This document shows, in pieces, positions 17,804 through 27,096 of a DNA stretch of 40,518 nucleotides. The stretch lies in the NCBI GenBank assembly GCA_005191425.1, contig SUPR01000020.1:1-40518 (forward strand). The letters are read 5' to 3'. The position numbers and the translations under genes are program-made. Below the pieces are notes generated by a model. The model did not search any database, was not told the DNA's origin, and saw only the letters and a list, made by a program, of their open reading frames with translations. The first letter of the stretch is position 1. Each line of letters starts with the position of its first letter. The stretch comes from Candidatus Helarchaeota ASGARD archaeon Hel_GB_B (GTDB lineage Archaea; Asgardarchaeota; Lokiarchaeia; Helarchaeales; HEL-GB-B).

Positions 17804-18529
17804 TTGGAAATCCTAAAAAGAGAGGCAAAAGGCAATCTCCCAAATCATATTGGACTCATTTTAGACGGAAATAGGCGTTGGGCTAAAAAACGAAATCTTC
17901 ACATTAATCTAGGACATCTTGCAGGTTATGAAACTTTAAAACGCGTTTTATTTTACTTTTTAGAATTAGAAATAAAATATTTAAGCATTTATAGTCTATC
18001 TGAGGAAAATGTAAAAAAACGCAGTAAGGAAGAATTAAATTATATTTATGGACTCATGGTCAAGGCTTTTGAAGAAGTGATAAATGAACCAAAAATTAAA
18101 GAGGAAAAAGTCCGAATTAATTTTATTGGTAAAATTGAACTTGTCCCTCCTGAAATTAGAGAAAAACTTAACCATCTTAGCGAATTAACAAAAGATCATG
18201 ACAGGTACCTCATTAATTTCTGCGTTGTCTATGATGGACAGGAAGAAATTGTCCAAGCAGTCAAACAGATCTTAAAAGATAAAATACCACCTGAAAAAAT
18301 AGATAAAAAATTGATAAAATCCTATTTATATACAAAAGATTTCCCTGAATTAGATTATCTAATACGCACAGGTATGGAAGACGGAGCTCGAATCTCTGGA
18401 TTTTTACTCTGGGACGCTTCTTATGCCGAATTTAAATTCCATAAAGAATTTTGGCCGGATTATAACAAAAATATGTTGATTGAAGATATTAAAGATTATT
18501 TAAACAGAAAAAGAAGACTTGGAAAATAA
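17804..18529 (+). CDS. uppS: Cis-prenyltransferase (undecaprenyl/polyprenyl diphosphate synthase family)
   Basis: A 241-residue Z-prenyl synthase that extends an allylic diphosphate with IPP to make the long polyprenyl carrier for glycan transfer. Visible: the catalytic Asp in LILDGNRRWAKKR, GHLAGYETLKR, the LSIYSLSEENVKKRS region, IRTGMEDGARISGFLLWDAS and FWPDYNK. The C-terminal RRLG ends with the R-x-G motif associated with activity in this family. The IRTGMEDGARISG segment is slightly longer than the usual IRTGGExRLSG. TTG start at 17804 with GAAGGA a normal distance upstream. It is divergent from the mevalonate operon, whose product it consumes. Confidence 0.93.
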   Translation: MEILKREAKGNLPNHIGLILDGNRRWAKKRNLHINLGHLAGYETLKRVLFYFLELEIKYLSIYSLSEENVKKRSKEELNYIYGLMVKAFEEVINEPKIKEEKVRINFIGKIELVPPEIREKLNHLSELTKDHDRYLINFCVVYDGQEEIVQAVKQILKDKIPPEKIDKKLIKSYLYTKDFPELDYLIRTGMEDGARISGFLLWDASYAEFKFHKEFWPDYNKNMLIEDIKDYLNRKRRLGK

Positions 18530-18704
18530 CGAATATATTTTATTTTAATTTCTATTTGCTTCATTTATTAATTTAAATCATTTTTTGTCTACATTAAATT
18601 TAAATTTAAAATTGTCTATTTATTAAACATTATCCGATTTAATTGAAAATAAAAAAATAGACTCGATTAGAATATCTGAAAAAAACTTTTTAAGGGTTAT
18701 ACTA

Positions 18705-19181
18705 TTGGACTTTATTAGAAAAATATTTTGGGCATCTGGAATAATTATAATTATTGTAACAATAATCAACTTTATTTCTTCAATTATCAATATCCAATGG
18801 ACTATTTTTTGGATTATTATAGGTGCATTGCTTATTATCTGTCCCGAGCTTTACTTTTTTCTTAGAAAATTTTTCCGCGTCAGATCGGTTGGAGAAATTC
18901 TTGACCAACACCCACGAATTACCGAAAATCAATTGTTGAAATTTTTTGAAGATAAACCAGCTTTTAAAATTTTACCTGTTTTCCGCAATTATAAAAAAGG
19001 AATAATCGTTTTGTCTTCTGGTAGATATATTCATTATAATAATCAATTTATTGATAAATTTATTAATGAATATAATAAAACAAGTAATCTATCTAAGTTA
19101 TCTGAAAATCTGAAACTGTCCAAAACTGAAATTCGGGATATAATCAAGAAATTGCAAGCATTAAAAATTTTAAGACCTTAA
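18705..19181 (+). CDS. Membrane protein with cytoplasmic winged-helix-like domain
   Basis: A 158-residue protein with a TTG start. Residues about 8-30 and 34-54 are two membrane helices. The remaining 100 residues are soluble; the last 40 (SKLSENLKLSKTEIRDIIKKL) read like a helix-turn-helix of the winged-helix type. It could be a membrane-bound regulator. I do not recognise a named family, and the DNA-binding reading is an inference from pattern only. It may be transcribed with the cis-prenyltransferase gene 175 bases upstream. Confidence 0.65.
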   Translation: MDFIRKIFWASGIIIIIVTIINFISSIINIQWTIFWIIIGALLIICPELYFFLRKFFRVRSVGEILDQHPRITENQLLKFFEDKPAFKILPVFRNYKKGIIVLSSGRYIHYNNQFIDKFINEYNKTSNLSKLSENLKLSKTEIRDIIKKLQALKILRP

Positions 19182-19189
19182 ACCATTTC

Positions 19190-19462
19190 TCATTTATAAA
19201 ATAATTCCAACTCCTGCTTTTTATTAAGTAAATCCTTGGTAATTTCATATTGAAATGGATATTTTGAATTTTTATTTACTATCTTTATGTAATTATTATT
19301 TACCAACCATTTAACAATTTTATAAATTTCATAATGAACATTTTCACCTTGATTAATTTTTAGTTTTTTCCTCAATTTTTTTATAGTAAATGTAAATTCA
19401 TTATTATAATACATTATAGATAATAATTCAATTACATTTTTAAATAAATTCAACGAAATCAT
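19190..19462 (-). CDS. Small winged-helix-like protein
   Basis: A 90-residue protein, ATG 19462. The sequence has the helix-helix-strand layout of a winged-helix DNA-binding domain: an INQGENVHYEIYKIVKWLVNN recognition-like helix, then a short IKIVNKNSK hairpin. Its start overlaps the end of the ribbon-helix-helix gene by 23 bases, so the two are translated together. It may be a partner regulator, or the second member of a small regulatory or toxin-antitoxin-like pair; no nuclease or kinase motif is visible. Confidence 0.6.
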   Translation of the reverse strand: MISLNLFKNVIELLSIMYYNNEFTFTIKKLRKKLKINQGENVHYEIYKIVKWLVNNNYIKIVNKNSKYPFQYEITKDLLNKKQELELFYK

Positions 19463-19685
19463 CCATTCTTTTTTGAATCATTTTAACCTTTCTTTTTTTC
19501 TCGTCCGTTTCATTCATTACTTTTTCGTTATATTTATTTAATATTTTTAGGTCTCTTTTTATCATTCGGTCTAGTGCAACCCTAACAATTTCACTATAAC
19601 AAGGACTTATTCCTTCCTCTATCAATTTATTCATTATTTTAATATGCGTTTCGGGAACCCTTATTGTTTTTCGTACTTTTGGCAT
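19440..19685 (-). CDS. Ribbon-helix-helix (CopG/Arc-like) transcription regulator
   Basis: An 81-residue protein. Residues 1-45 show a ribbon-helix-helix fold: the beta strand KVRKTIRVPETHI, helix 1 KIMNKLIEEG, a turn with SPCYSEIVRVALDRMIKRD as helix 2. The rest is a charged helix, possibly for a partner. ATG 19685. It heads a two-gene unit with the overlapping winged-helix gene. Two 11-base direct repeats lie 14-49 bases upstream and may be its operator, as expected for self-regulation in this family. Confidence 0.75.
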   Translation of the reverse strand: MPKVRKTIRVPETHIKIMNKLIEEGISPCYSEIVRVALDRMIKRDLKILNKYNEKVMNETDEKKRKVKMIQKRMDDFVEFI

Positions 19686-19698
19686 AATTTTTCCAGCC

Positions 19699-19734
19699 TT
19701 TTACTTTATGTTTTATTTTTGTTTTTTACTTTAT
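19699..19734. repeat. Pair of 11-base direct repeats upstream of the ribbon-helix-helix gene
   Basis: TTTTACTTTAT occurs at 19699-19709 and again at 19724-19734, exactly 25 bases apart. Placed just upstream of a ribbon-helix-helix regulator, this is a plausible operator pair. In AT-rich DNA short repeats arise by chance, so support is modest. Confidence 0.4.
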
Positions 19735-20197
19735 TTAATATTTTCTTTTTCTTTCAGTTAAATTAATACCAAACTCTCTTATTTATTATTAACAATACCC
19801 ATTTTTCCACTCCAGACCGACTAAAATCCCCACCTTTGGGTTTAAAAAGAAATTATAAAAATCTATGGTTTTTCAAAACTTTTTTTACCTCTAATTTAAA
19901 ATTCAATAAAAATTTCTTACCATAATAATCTGATTTTCTTTAAATTTGGAAAAACTCTAAAAATTAGAAGAAAATGCCCAATAAATGCCCTAAATTAATA
20001 GTTAAAATTTTAAATTGTACATTATTTAATTTTAAATTCCAATTTAATTATAGTAGATTACTCTCTTGGAAAATAAAAATAAATTCCTAAATGAATTAAG
20101 ATAAAGAATTTTTTTGTAAAATTTGTGCTAATATGTTTATATTAAATTATTAATATAAAATTTAATCGAAACTATTACTATATGTGTAGAAGTTTAA
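19735..20197. other. Intergenic region, no gene seen
   Basis: A divergent intergenic region. A slightly GC-richer patch at about 19805-19845 has no coding potential I can see and folds into no clear structure. TTTATATTAAAT near 20135 is a possible TATA box for the surface-protein gene. Confidence 0.35.
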
Positions 20198-21568
20198 ATG
20201 AAATCGAGAAATTTTAAATTATTATTAATGATAATAGTGAGTATAGCAATTGTATCATTAATTTTAATTCCACTAAATACTAATATTATTATAAAAAATT
20301 TCATAAGAAGCTATAATTCAGAGAGCAATTTAATGATCCGAAATAGTTCATTCAGTCCAAAATTGACATTTCAATCGGGATATATTGTAGAATCAATAGA
20401 AACAGAAAGCGATACAAATGGAATACCAAAAATATATTTATTTAAGTGCCAAGACGGTACCAACTCTACTGTTGAAATTTTAAAATATTTTGAAAATGGT
20501 TATGACTGTTCTCAGAATATTGTATTTGATCATTTAAGTTCAGAGATTTTACTGGGCGATATCAATGGGGATTTTTATTCAGATATAATAGATGTGTATG
20601 GCGAATCTACGAGTAATATAGATGCGCATTTACAGAACCCATCCAGTAAAATATTTTACAAGATACCAAATTCAATATATCCTATGTCATATCTAGTTTC
20701 AAAAACAGTATTGGCAGATATGAGTGGTTCTGGCATATTTGATGTATTTCCGTTTTCAGATGATTTAAAATGGCTACGGTGGAACTCTACTACATCATCA
20801 TTTATAAGATTGAATAATCTCACATTAAAATTAGATCCAAATAGAACTTCGATAGTGATTCCTAGCATAATGTGGCGGTTGGACATTGATCAAGATTCTG
20901 ATGATGAAATAATAATTTATGGAAAAGATGCAATTAACCATTCCTATTTTTTAACTATAAACAAAAGGGTATCATTAAATTTATTTAATACAACTATTGA
21001 ATTTACGAATTTAACCAGAGCTCCGACCTACAACCATATGATTTTAAGTGATGATATTAACGGAGATTTTCTGGAAGACCTAATAGCAGTAAATTCAACA
21101 GGAATGTATTTCTATTACCAGGCAGCATATCATAAATTCTCTAAGAGATATAATGTATCCATATTAACTGGAACAAATTTGAAAGTAATTGAGAGTACTT
21201 ATTTAAATCCAAATTCATTGGTCGACCTAGTAGGGACTGACGGGATCTATCTCTATATATACCATGATATTATTAATAGGCTACCACCTATTGTAATTAA
21301 TCCACCAAAAATGCTTTCAATTAGGAGCCTAAAAATAACTTATGTAAATTCTGATGATTCCCCAGATATTATTATGGTGGGAACGAGTGGAACAAATTCA
21401 CAGGTCTATATATTCTATCAAGAAGCTGAGAATTATTTTAAAACAGGTGGAGAAATTTTAATGGAAACAATATCAGCAGGCGCGTTAGCTAGTGTTACGG
21501 CATTGGGAATGGTAGTTGGGCAAGTTCAAGGTGGGTTCGAATCAGTAAGTAGGGGTACATCGGGCTAA
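20198..21568 (+). CDS. Secreted FG-GAP/VCBS-like beta-propeller protein (first part of an apparently interrupted gene)
   Basis: A 456-residue protein with an N-terminal hydrophobic segment (about residues 7-30), then a repeat-rich extracellular domain. Several blades carry integrin-like Ca-binding motifs: GDINGDFYSDIIDVYG, DIDQDSDDEIIIYG, DDINGDFLEDLIAVN and VNSDDSPDIIMVG. Such propellers serve in surface binding. The frame stops at TAA 21566-21568 but continues open for 33 codons straight into the next ORF at 21668, in the same frame. The original product was therefore probably one protein of about 648 residues with C-terminal membrane helices. The stop may be a mutation, a sequencing error, or the natural end if the next ORF is a separate gene. 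Confidence 0.75.
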   Translation: MKSRNFKLLLMIIVSIAIVSLILIPLNTNIIIKNFIRSYNSESNLMIRNSSFSPKLTFQSGYIVESIETESDTNGIPKIYLFKCQDGTNSTVEILKYFENGYDCSQNIVFDHLSSEILLGDINGDFYSDIIDVYGESTSNIDAHLQNPSSKIFYKIPNSIYPMSYLVSKTVLADMSGSGIFDVFPFSDDLKWLRWNSTTSSFIRLNNLTLKLDPNRTSIVIPSIMWRLDIDQDSDDEIIIYGKDAINHSYFLTINKRVSLNLFNTTIEFTNLTRAPTYNHMILSDDINGDFLEDLIAVNSTGMYFYYQAAYHKFSKRYNVSILTGTNLKVIESTYLNPNSLVDLVGTDGIYLYIYHDIINRLPPIVINPPKMLSIRSLKITYVNSDDSPDIIMVGTSGTNSQVYIFYQEAENYFKTGGEILMETISAGALASVTALGMVVGQVQGGFESVSRGTSG

Positions 21569-21667
21569 TTTGGGGGAAAAGATGGTATTGGAATTGAAAA
21601 TAAATCGGAATCATCAAAAATAGATTTTGGTATAAAGAGGCCAAGTAAATGGTTTAAAAGGAAAAAA

Positions 21668-22144
21668 ATGGTGATGTATACTACTTCATTAGGACTTAGT
21701 TCATTCTTAAGTCTGGCATTTATATTTCTTATCTATCCAATATTATTAAGCAGTCCTTGGCTCGTCTGGGTGGGTACAATTATTGGACCAATTGGTTTTT
21801 TCTATGGGACTTATGATTTTGTTTATGTTGGATTATATACTCATAAAGGAAATCTATGGAAAGCATATTATAAAGGCAAAACTAAATTCTTTTGGGATGT
21901 TTTTAGCTGGGCTAAACCAATATTAACAATTTGGTGCACTTATACCACAGTAAATATGTTTCTAATTTTGACATTCTCGAATATCTTCTGGGCAATTACA
22001 TCTATTGGAATATTATGTGCTGGAATGATTGGACTTCTTTTACTATCTATTTATGGCTTTAAAGTAGACAAAATAATAGAAGTCGATGAGTTAAGAAAAA
22101 AATCTCTTGATTATATAAAGCAGAAAAAAAATAATGATGAATAA
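21668..22144 (+). CDS. Multi-pass membrane protein, likely the C-terminal part of the FG-GAP protein
   Basis: 158 residues with about four membrane helices (around 5-25, 32-52, 85-105, 110-130) and a charged cytoplasmic tail. ATG 21668 has AAAAGGA just upstream, so independent translation is possible. However, the frame is the same as the preceding propeller gene, with no stop in the 99 bases between apart from TAA 21566-21568, and those bases translate to a reasonable Gly/Lys-rich linker. I favour a single ancestral gene from 20198 to 22144. Confidence 0.6.
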   Translation: MVMYTTSLGLSSFLSLAFIFLIYPILLSSPWLVWVGTIIGPIGFFYGTYDFVYVGLYTHKGNLWKAYYKGKTKFFWDVFSWAKPILTIWCTYTTVNMFLILTFSNIFWAITSIGILCAGMIGLLLLSIYGFKVDKIIEVDELRKKSLDYIKQKKNNDE

Positions 22145-22280
22145 ACTCTTAATAATTCCTTTATTTTTTAAATTTTGAAATATATCTTCTGAATTACTAA
22201 AAAATTTCTTTTAAATAGGTTTTAAACCATTTTATATGATTTTCTATTTTTATCTCAATCCAATCTTTCTTAATTTAAAT

Positions 22281-23012
22281 TCATAATGGATTTGACGAGA
22301 TAGCGTCATTTTGAATTTTAATCAATTTTTTGATACCAGACCAGGATAAATTAATTAGTTTATTTAGTTCATTGATATCAAAAGGATTTCCTTCAGCAGT
22401 AGCTTGAATTTCAACAAGTTTTTGGGATTTGGTCATTACACAATTTAAATCAACACTTGCCTTAGAGTCTTCATCATAACACAAATCAAGTAAATATTCA
22501 TTTCCGACAATACCAGAAGATATAGCGGCAATTGGTTCAATTATTGGGTTCTCTTCGATTGTGCCATTATTTAAAAGTTTTTGAATTGCTGCTGTTAGAG
22601 CAATATAACTACCAGTAATGCTTGCACACCTAGTACCGCCATCAGCTTGTATTACATCACAATCAACAATAATGGAATGTTCACCAATCTTGGTAAGGTC
22701 AATTATAGCTCTTAAAGACCTGCCAATAAGTCGAGATATTTCTTGAGTACGACCATGAACATGTCCGAGTTTACTTTCTCGTACATTTCTAATGTGAGTA
22801 GCAGATGGGAGCATACTATATTCTGCAGTTAACCACCCTTTTTCTGTGCCCTGTAGGAATTTAGGCACCTCATCTTTAATGGATATATTACATATTACCC
22901 GAGTATTTCCTTGAGTAATTAAAATAGAACCTTCGGGATATAAAATATAATTTGGATAACCTTCAATTATGGTTTTTCTAATCTCATCATTAGCCCTACC
23001 ATCAATTCGCAT
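22281..23012 (-). CDS. rph: RNase PH, bacterial type
   Basis: A phosphate-dependent 3'-5' exoribonuclease that trims tRNA 3' ends in bacteria. From MRIDGRANDEIR the sequence follows bacterial RNase PH closely: GWLTAEYSMLPSATHIR, GRTQEISRLIGRSLRA and DCDVIQADGGTRCASITG with the phosphate-binding and metal-binding residues. The archaeal exosome subunit Rrp41, a distant relative, lacks this wording. I choose ATG 23012 because bacterial enzymes begin at M-R-x-D-G-R; a TTG at 23060 would add 16 residues. It lies downstream of the pyrophosphatase gene in the same direction, 235 bases away. Confidence 0.9.
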   Translation of the reverse strand: MRIDGRANDEIRKTIIEGYPNYILYPEGSILITQGNTRVICNISIKDEVPKFLQGTEKGWLTAEYSMLPSATHIRNVRESKLGHVHGRTQEISRLIGRSLRAIIDLTKIGEHSIIVDCDVIQADGGTRCASITGSYIALTAAIQKLLNNGTIEENPIIEPIAAISSGIVGNEYLLDLCYDEDSKASVDLNCVMTKSQKLVEIQATAEGNPFDINELNKLINLSWSGIKKLIKIQNDAISSNPL

Positions 23013-23247
23013 GATAATTAGCAACCTATGGTTTTTTTTTAATTGTCTATATATCTCCAATTTGGTATATTAAAAAATTTTCAATATTGACTTGATTTGA
23101 ATTTAGATCTTTTGTAGAATATTTGAATAATAAAATAGAAATAATATTTTCTCAGAATTAAAGTATAGTTATTTATAAATGAAAATATTTGAAAAAATCT
23201 TTATTAAAAATAGAAAAAAAAAGATTTAAAGAATATATTAAGCAATT

Positions 23248-25425
23248 CTAAATAATACCTATCAATATTATAATTAAATAATTGAATATTGAATATGTCA
23301 TAATGAATAGGGGAAAAAATGTTAGTGCCATATTATTAATAGTAGTAACAAAACTTCCAAGACTTGAACCGGCAGTATCTTTACACGGATCACCTACCGT
23401 ATCACCAATAACAGCCGCCTTATATGCTTCAATTGTTTCGGGCTTGGATTTATCTCGGAGTGTTTTGCGTAATTTTTTTGCATTGTCCCAGCTTGCACCA
23501 GCGATATTTAAATAAATACCCATAGCCCCACCAACGAAGGTACCGATTATTAAGAATGCACCAGCGGTTAGTGGACCTAGAAATATTCCAACTATTATAG
23601 GCATAGTTATAATTAAAATTGAAGGTGAGATCATATTTTTTAATGCAGATTTTGTGCTTATATCAACACAAATATCATAATCTGGTTTCTCTATGTCTTG
23701 CATTATACCGGGTTTAACTCTAAATTGTCGTCTAACTTCCTCGATCATATCAAATGCAGTTTTTCCGACAGCTCTCATTAACATCGAAACAAACATAAAA
23801 ACAGTTGCAACACCAAAAATTCCACCAATTGCGATTTGTGGGAGCCCAATATTAATAATTGGAGCAAATCCAGCATCTTCTAACAGCTGTAAATATGCAA
23901 AAATGGTAACAAATCCTATAACAGTCCCACTAATAATTGAAAATCCTTTCGTAAGTGATTTGGTACTATTTCCAGTCGCATCTAATTTGTCTATATTACT
24001 ACGAATTTCAGGTTCCATATTTGCCATTTCGGAAATTCCACCAGCATTGTCAGAAATGGGCCCAAACCCGTCCATTGATAATATTATACCTGTTCCACTT
24101 GTCATCCCCATTGCCATTAGGACAATTCCATAAATTCCACCCGTAGATAAAGATACTGTAAGATAACTTACTTGTAAAGCAAAAGCTAGACCACAACCAT
24201 AAGCTCCCAAAATTAAAATTCCCATGATAATTAATGGTATAAAAACAGACCTCAGACCATTAGCCATTCCAGATATTATAGTAGTAGCAGGCCCTGTCTC
24301 GGATTCATCTGAAATTTCTTTGACTGCCTTCGAATTAAATCCAGTATATCGTTCGACTATTTTTCCTATTAGTAGATTCGCAATTATACCAAATATTGCA
24401 GCAAATACTAAAAAAATCGACGAAAAAATAACATAGATAGAAATTACATAAAATACTCCAATTAATAGACTACTAATATAAAGCCCTTTATTTAATAATT
24501 TCCATATATCTTTCTCTTTTTCCGCTTTTTTACTCATATTCACAATAAAATAACCAATTATAGTTGAAATAGCCGCAATAAACCTAACCAAAAACGGAAA
24601 AAATATTAATGCCTCACTAGCCATTCCACCTGATAACTCCCATAATGCTAATCCCAGTATCATTGATGAAATTATTTCTGAGGTTAATGTCTCGTAAAGA
24701 TCAGCACTTCTGCCAGCACAATCGCCAACATTATCTCCAACTGCATCGGCAATTACTGCAGGATTTCTATGGTCATCTTCAGGAATCCCTGCTTCAAGTT
24801 TTCCGACTATGTCTGCACCGATATCGGCCCCCTTCGTAAAAATCCCGCCCCCTAATTGGGCAATAACTGAGGTAAAAGAGCTCCCAAAAGCACATCCAGC
24901 AATATTTAACATTACAGTATGATAGTCCATATTCATTAAATATCTGAAAATTGAAAAAGTCACTATTATTTGAATTATATTTATTCCAAATACTAATAGC
25001 CCCATAATCGTCCCGCCATCAAACGCAGTTTTGGTCGCATTTAAAAGCCCCTTCTTAGCTACTAATGTTACTCGAACATTCGTCCTGGTTGCCAAGTCCA
25101 TTCCTATAAAACTTGCAGCCAACGATGTAATTGTACCAATTAAGTATGAGAGTCCTACCCACCCATTTGAAACAAAACCAAAGTAAAAATCGGAAATACC
25201 AAATACTAAGAAAAGTAAAATAGCTATTAACAATGTAATAATTAAAATAGTTTTGAATTCTCGCTTCATATATGCTTTTGCGCCAGTTCTAATTGCTTTG
25301 AATATTTCATTTGTTATACCAGTACCAGTTGATAATTTACTTACTTTAAACCAGAGATATAAAGCAAATCCTATGGATAATGATCCAGCAATAGTACCAA
25401 GCATTAAAAATAAAAGTGGTATCAT
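23248..25425 (-). CDS. hppA: Membrane-bound proton-pumping pyrophosphatase, K+-independent type
   Basis: A 725-residue protein with about 16 membrane helices that couples PPi hydrolysis to ion pumping. The substrate site reads GADIGADIVGKLEAGIPEDD followed by NPAVIADAVGDNVGDCAG; the second acidic site includes IGDTVGDPCKDTAGSS. The residue deciding potassium dependence lies in ATGNSTKSLTKGF: Lys at the position after GNST marks the K+-independent, H+-pumping subfamily (Ala there marks K+-dependent forms). PPi released by the neighbouring isoprenoid synthases and by other biosynthesis is its fuel. ATG 25425. Confidence 0.95.
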   Translation of the reverse strand: MIPLLFLMLGTIAGSLSIGFALYLWFKVSKLSTGTGITNEIFKAIRTGAKAYMKREFKTILIITLLIAILLFLVFGISDFYFGFVSNGWVGLSYLIGTITSLAASFIGMDLATRTNVRVTLVAKKGLLNATKTAFDGGTIMGLLVFGINIIQIIVTFSIFRYLMNMDYHTVMLNIAGCAFGSSFTSVIAQLGGGIFTKGADIGADIVGKLEAGIPEDDHRNPAVIADAVGDNVGDCAGRSADLYETLTSEIISSMILGLALWELSGGMASEALIFFPFLVRFIAAISTIIGYFIVNMSKKAEKEKDIWKLLNKGLYISSLLIGVFYVISIYVIFSSIFLVFAAIFGIIANLLIGKIVERYTGFNSKAVKEISDESETGPATTIISGMANGLRSVFIPLIIMGILILGAYGCGLAFALQVSYLTVSLSTGGIYGIVLMAMGMTSGTGIILSMDGFGPISDNAGGISEMANMEPEIRSNIDKLDATGNSTKSLTKGFSIISGTVIGFVTIFAYLQLLEDAGFAPIINIGLPQIAIGGIFGVATVFMFVSMLMRAVGKTAFDMIEEVRRQFRVKPGIMQDIEKPDYDICVDISTKSALKNMISPSILIITMPIIVGIFLGPLTAGAFLIIGTFVGGAMGIYLNIAGASWDNAKKLRKTLRDKSKPETIEAYKAAVIGDTVGDPCKDTAGSSLGSFVTTINNMALTFFPLFIMTYSIFNYLIIILIGII

Positions 25426-25647
25426 ATTTTTTACACTCTGTATTTGTTTTTGTATATTCTTAAGATTGATAAAATTAGATAATCGATTTCAAATTTCATT
25501 TAATAATTTTTTTCAAAGTTTTATCATGAATTAAAATTAAGTAATAAATAAAGGAATATTTTAAAAAAAAATAAAAAACAAATATCAAATATTTATTAAA
25601 TAAAAAAGTCCAAATTTTAATTGAAAAATTCATTTTGAATTTATATT

Positions 25648-26775
25648 TTAATTTTTGTATATTCCATATTTTTTACCGGCATTTATCATAGCTTGTACAT
25701 TAATAAATTTAGCATCAGATGCAACTTCACAACCAGAACCTAAAATAAACCCCCCACCCTCTTTACACTTTTCAATGATGCGTTTACAATATTTATCTAC
25801 CTCCTTCGCTGTTCCAATAGATAGTATGGTCGAACTTACATTCCCCATTAAACACATTCTATCTCCGAGAATTTCCTTCGCCTTAATTATATCTGTATTT
25901 TCAAGGTGCAAGATATACCTCCCATTTTTTGGTAATTCTAAAAAATATTCAAGAAATGGCCCCCAATTTGTGTCCATATGAAAAAGATTTGTATATCCAA
26001 GCTTATTATTAATTTTAACAATTTGTTTTATATATGGTAAAACTAAATCTTCGAATATCTCTGCCGAAATAAAATTATTGGAAACTCGTTCAAGACAAAT
26101 ATAGGATCTATTTACCCTTACTAATTTTTTCAAAAATAAATCGTTTGCAATTAGTCCTTTTATCATGAAATCACACATTTCCTTTAATTCTTCTCTATTT
26201 TTATGAAGATATCGAGACCACCTCTTTATACCGCATAAATAAGACAGGGTTTCCAGCGGAGTAATATTGGCAGAACCAGTATATACTGGGACTCTCCTTT
26301 TTTTCTCCCAATAATTAATGAATTTAGCAATCTTAAACATGTCCATTTGCGTCCTGAAAATTTTCCGAGGAGAAACATATCTCCAAATTGAACTAAAACC
26401 ACTTTTCATTATATTCTTAAAATCTTCAATTTTGAGGATCGGACGCTCAATAAACTGCAAACTACCATTTCTTAAATGCGGTATATTTAACTCACTAAAA
26501 AAACCAGAATGTGCTGCAGGTATAGGCTCGTAAAATGCATATACTCTACCAATTGGAATATGCACCATATCTAAATCACGACCATGTCTTTCATATGTTG
26601 TTTTTACTGCCCGCGCCGCTATCTTAAAATCTCCCAAAACATATTCAGCTGGCGTGATACCCGCACAATTTGCATAATAATAGTCCATTAATGGTGCAAT
26701 AGGTACCCTATCTGGCTCTTTTAATAATACTGCCGTATTAAATCGTTCCATCGAAGTCATTTCGTCCTTTTTCAT
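25648..26775 (-). CDS. Uroporphyrinogen decarboxylase-family protein, probably a corrinoid methyltransferase
   Basis: A 375-residue UroD-like barrel. The N-terminus (MTSMERFNTAVLLKEPDRVP) is typical of the family. In place of heme-type UroD motifs, the C-terminal half has FHMDTNW and GGGFILGSGCEV, matching the metal-binding His and Cys region of MtaA/MtbA-like methylcobamide:CoM methyltransferases and their relatives. It may therefore move methyl groups to or from a corrinoid protein; no corrinoid protein is encoded in the window. It lies six bases after a small hypothetical gene, forming a two-gene unit. Confidence 0.8.
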   Translation of the reverse strand: MKKDEMTSMERFNTAVLLKEPDRVPIAPLMDYYYANCAGITPAEYVLGDFKIAARAVKTTYERHGRDLDMVHIPIGRVYAFYEPIPAAHSGFFSELNIPHLRNGSLQFIERPILKIEDFKNIMKSGFSSIWRYVSPRKIFRTQMDMFKIAKFINYWEKKRRVPVYTGSANITPLETLSYLCGIKRWSRYLHKNREELKEMCDFMIKGLIANDLFLKKLVRVNRSYICLERVSNNFISAEIFEDLVLPYIKQIVKINNKLGYTNLFHMDTNWGPFLEYFLELPKNGRYILHLENTDIIKAKEILGDRMCLMGNVSSTILSIGTAKEVDKYCKRIIEKCKEGGGFILGSGCEVASDAKFINVQAMINAGKKYGIYKN

Positions 26776-26781
26776 ATTCTT

Positions 26782-27096
26782 TCACTTGAACTCCATTTTG
26801 CTATTTCTTTTCATATGTCTCATTCTATCTATAATGTAAAAATTCAGCCCGATATAATCACTAAATATACCAAAACTCATATCTCGAGTTGCATTTATAA
26901 TAATCCGCAATAAATATGGTAGACTAACTAATATCGCATAAATAAAATGAAAAAAATCCCATAAAATTAATCTATAATAAAACAATCGAACTTGATTCTT
27001 GTTTTTTCTTGAATTAAACTTTGTACCAAATAGTAATTCTTTATAATAATTAAGATATTCATTATAATTTAATTTCTCATCAGTCAATTTTCTCAC
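26782..27096 (-). CDS. Hypothetical protein upstream of the UroD-family gene
   Basis: A 104-residue protein with ATG 27096. Residues about 40-70 are hydrophobic with aromatic residues (LWDFFHFIYAILVSLPYLLR) and may be one membrane-associated helix; both ends are basic. I recognise no family. The six-base gap to the UroD-family gene implies a shared mRNA and a related role. Confidence 0.55.
   Translation of the reverse strand: MRKLTDEKLNYNEYLNYYKELLFGTKFNSRKNKNQVRLFYYRLILWDFFHFIYAILVSLPYLLRIIINATRDMSFGIFSDYIGLNFYIIDRMRHMKRNSKMEFK

Noticed and set aside
4092..21568. Reassignment of TAA as a sense codon, to explain the two internal TAA stops
   Set aside because: Many intact genes here, such as those for the prenyl synthase, IPP isomerase and mevalonate kinase, end at TAA at the expected family length, so TAA works as a stop.
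23693..24133. Long plus-strand ORF across the pyrophosphatase gene
   Set aside because: The minus strand encodes all pyrophosphatase motifs. The plus ORF is a shadow produced by membrane-helix codon bias.
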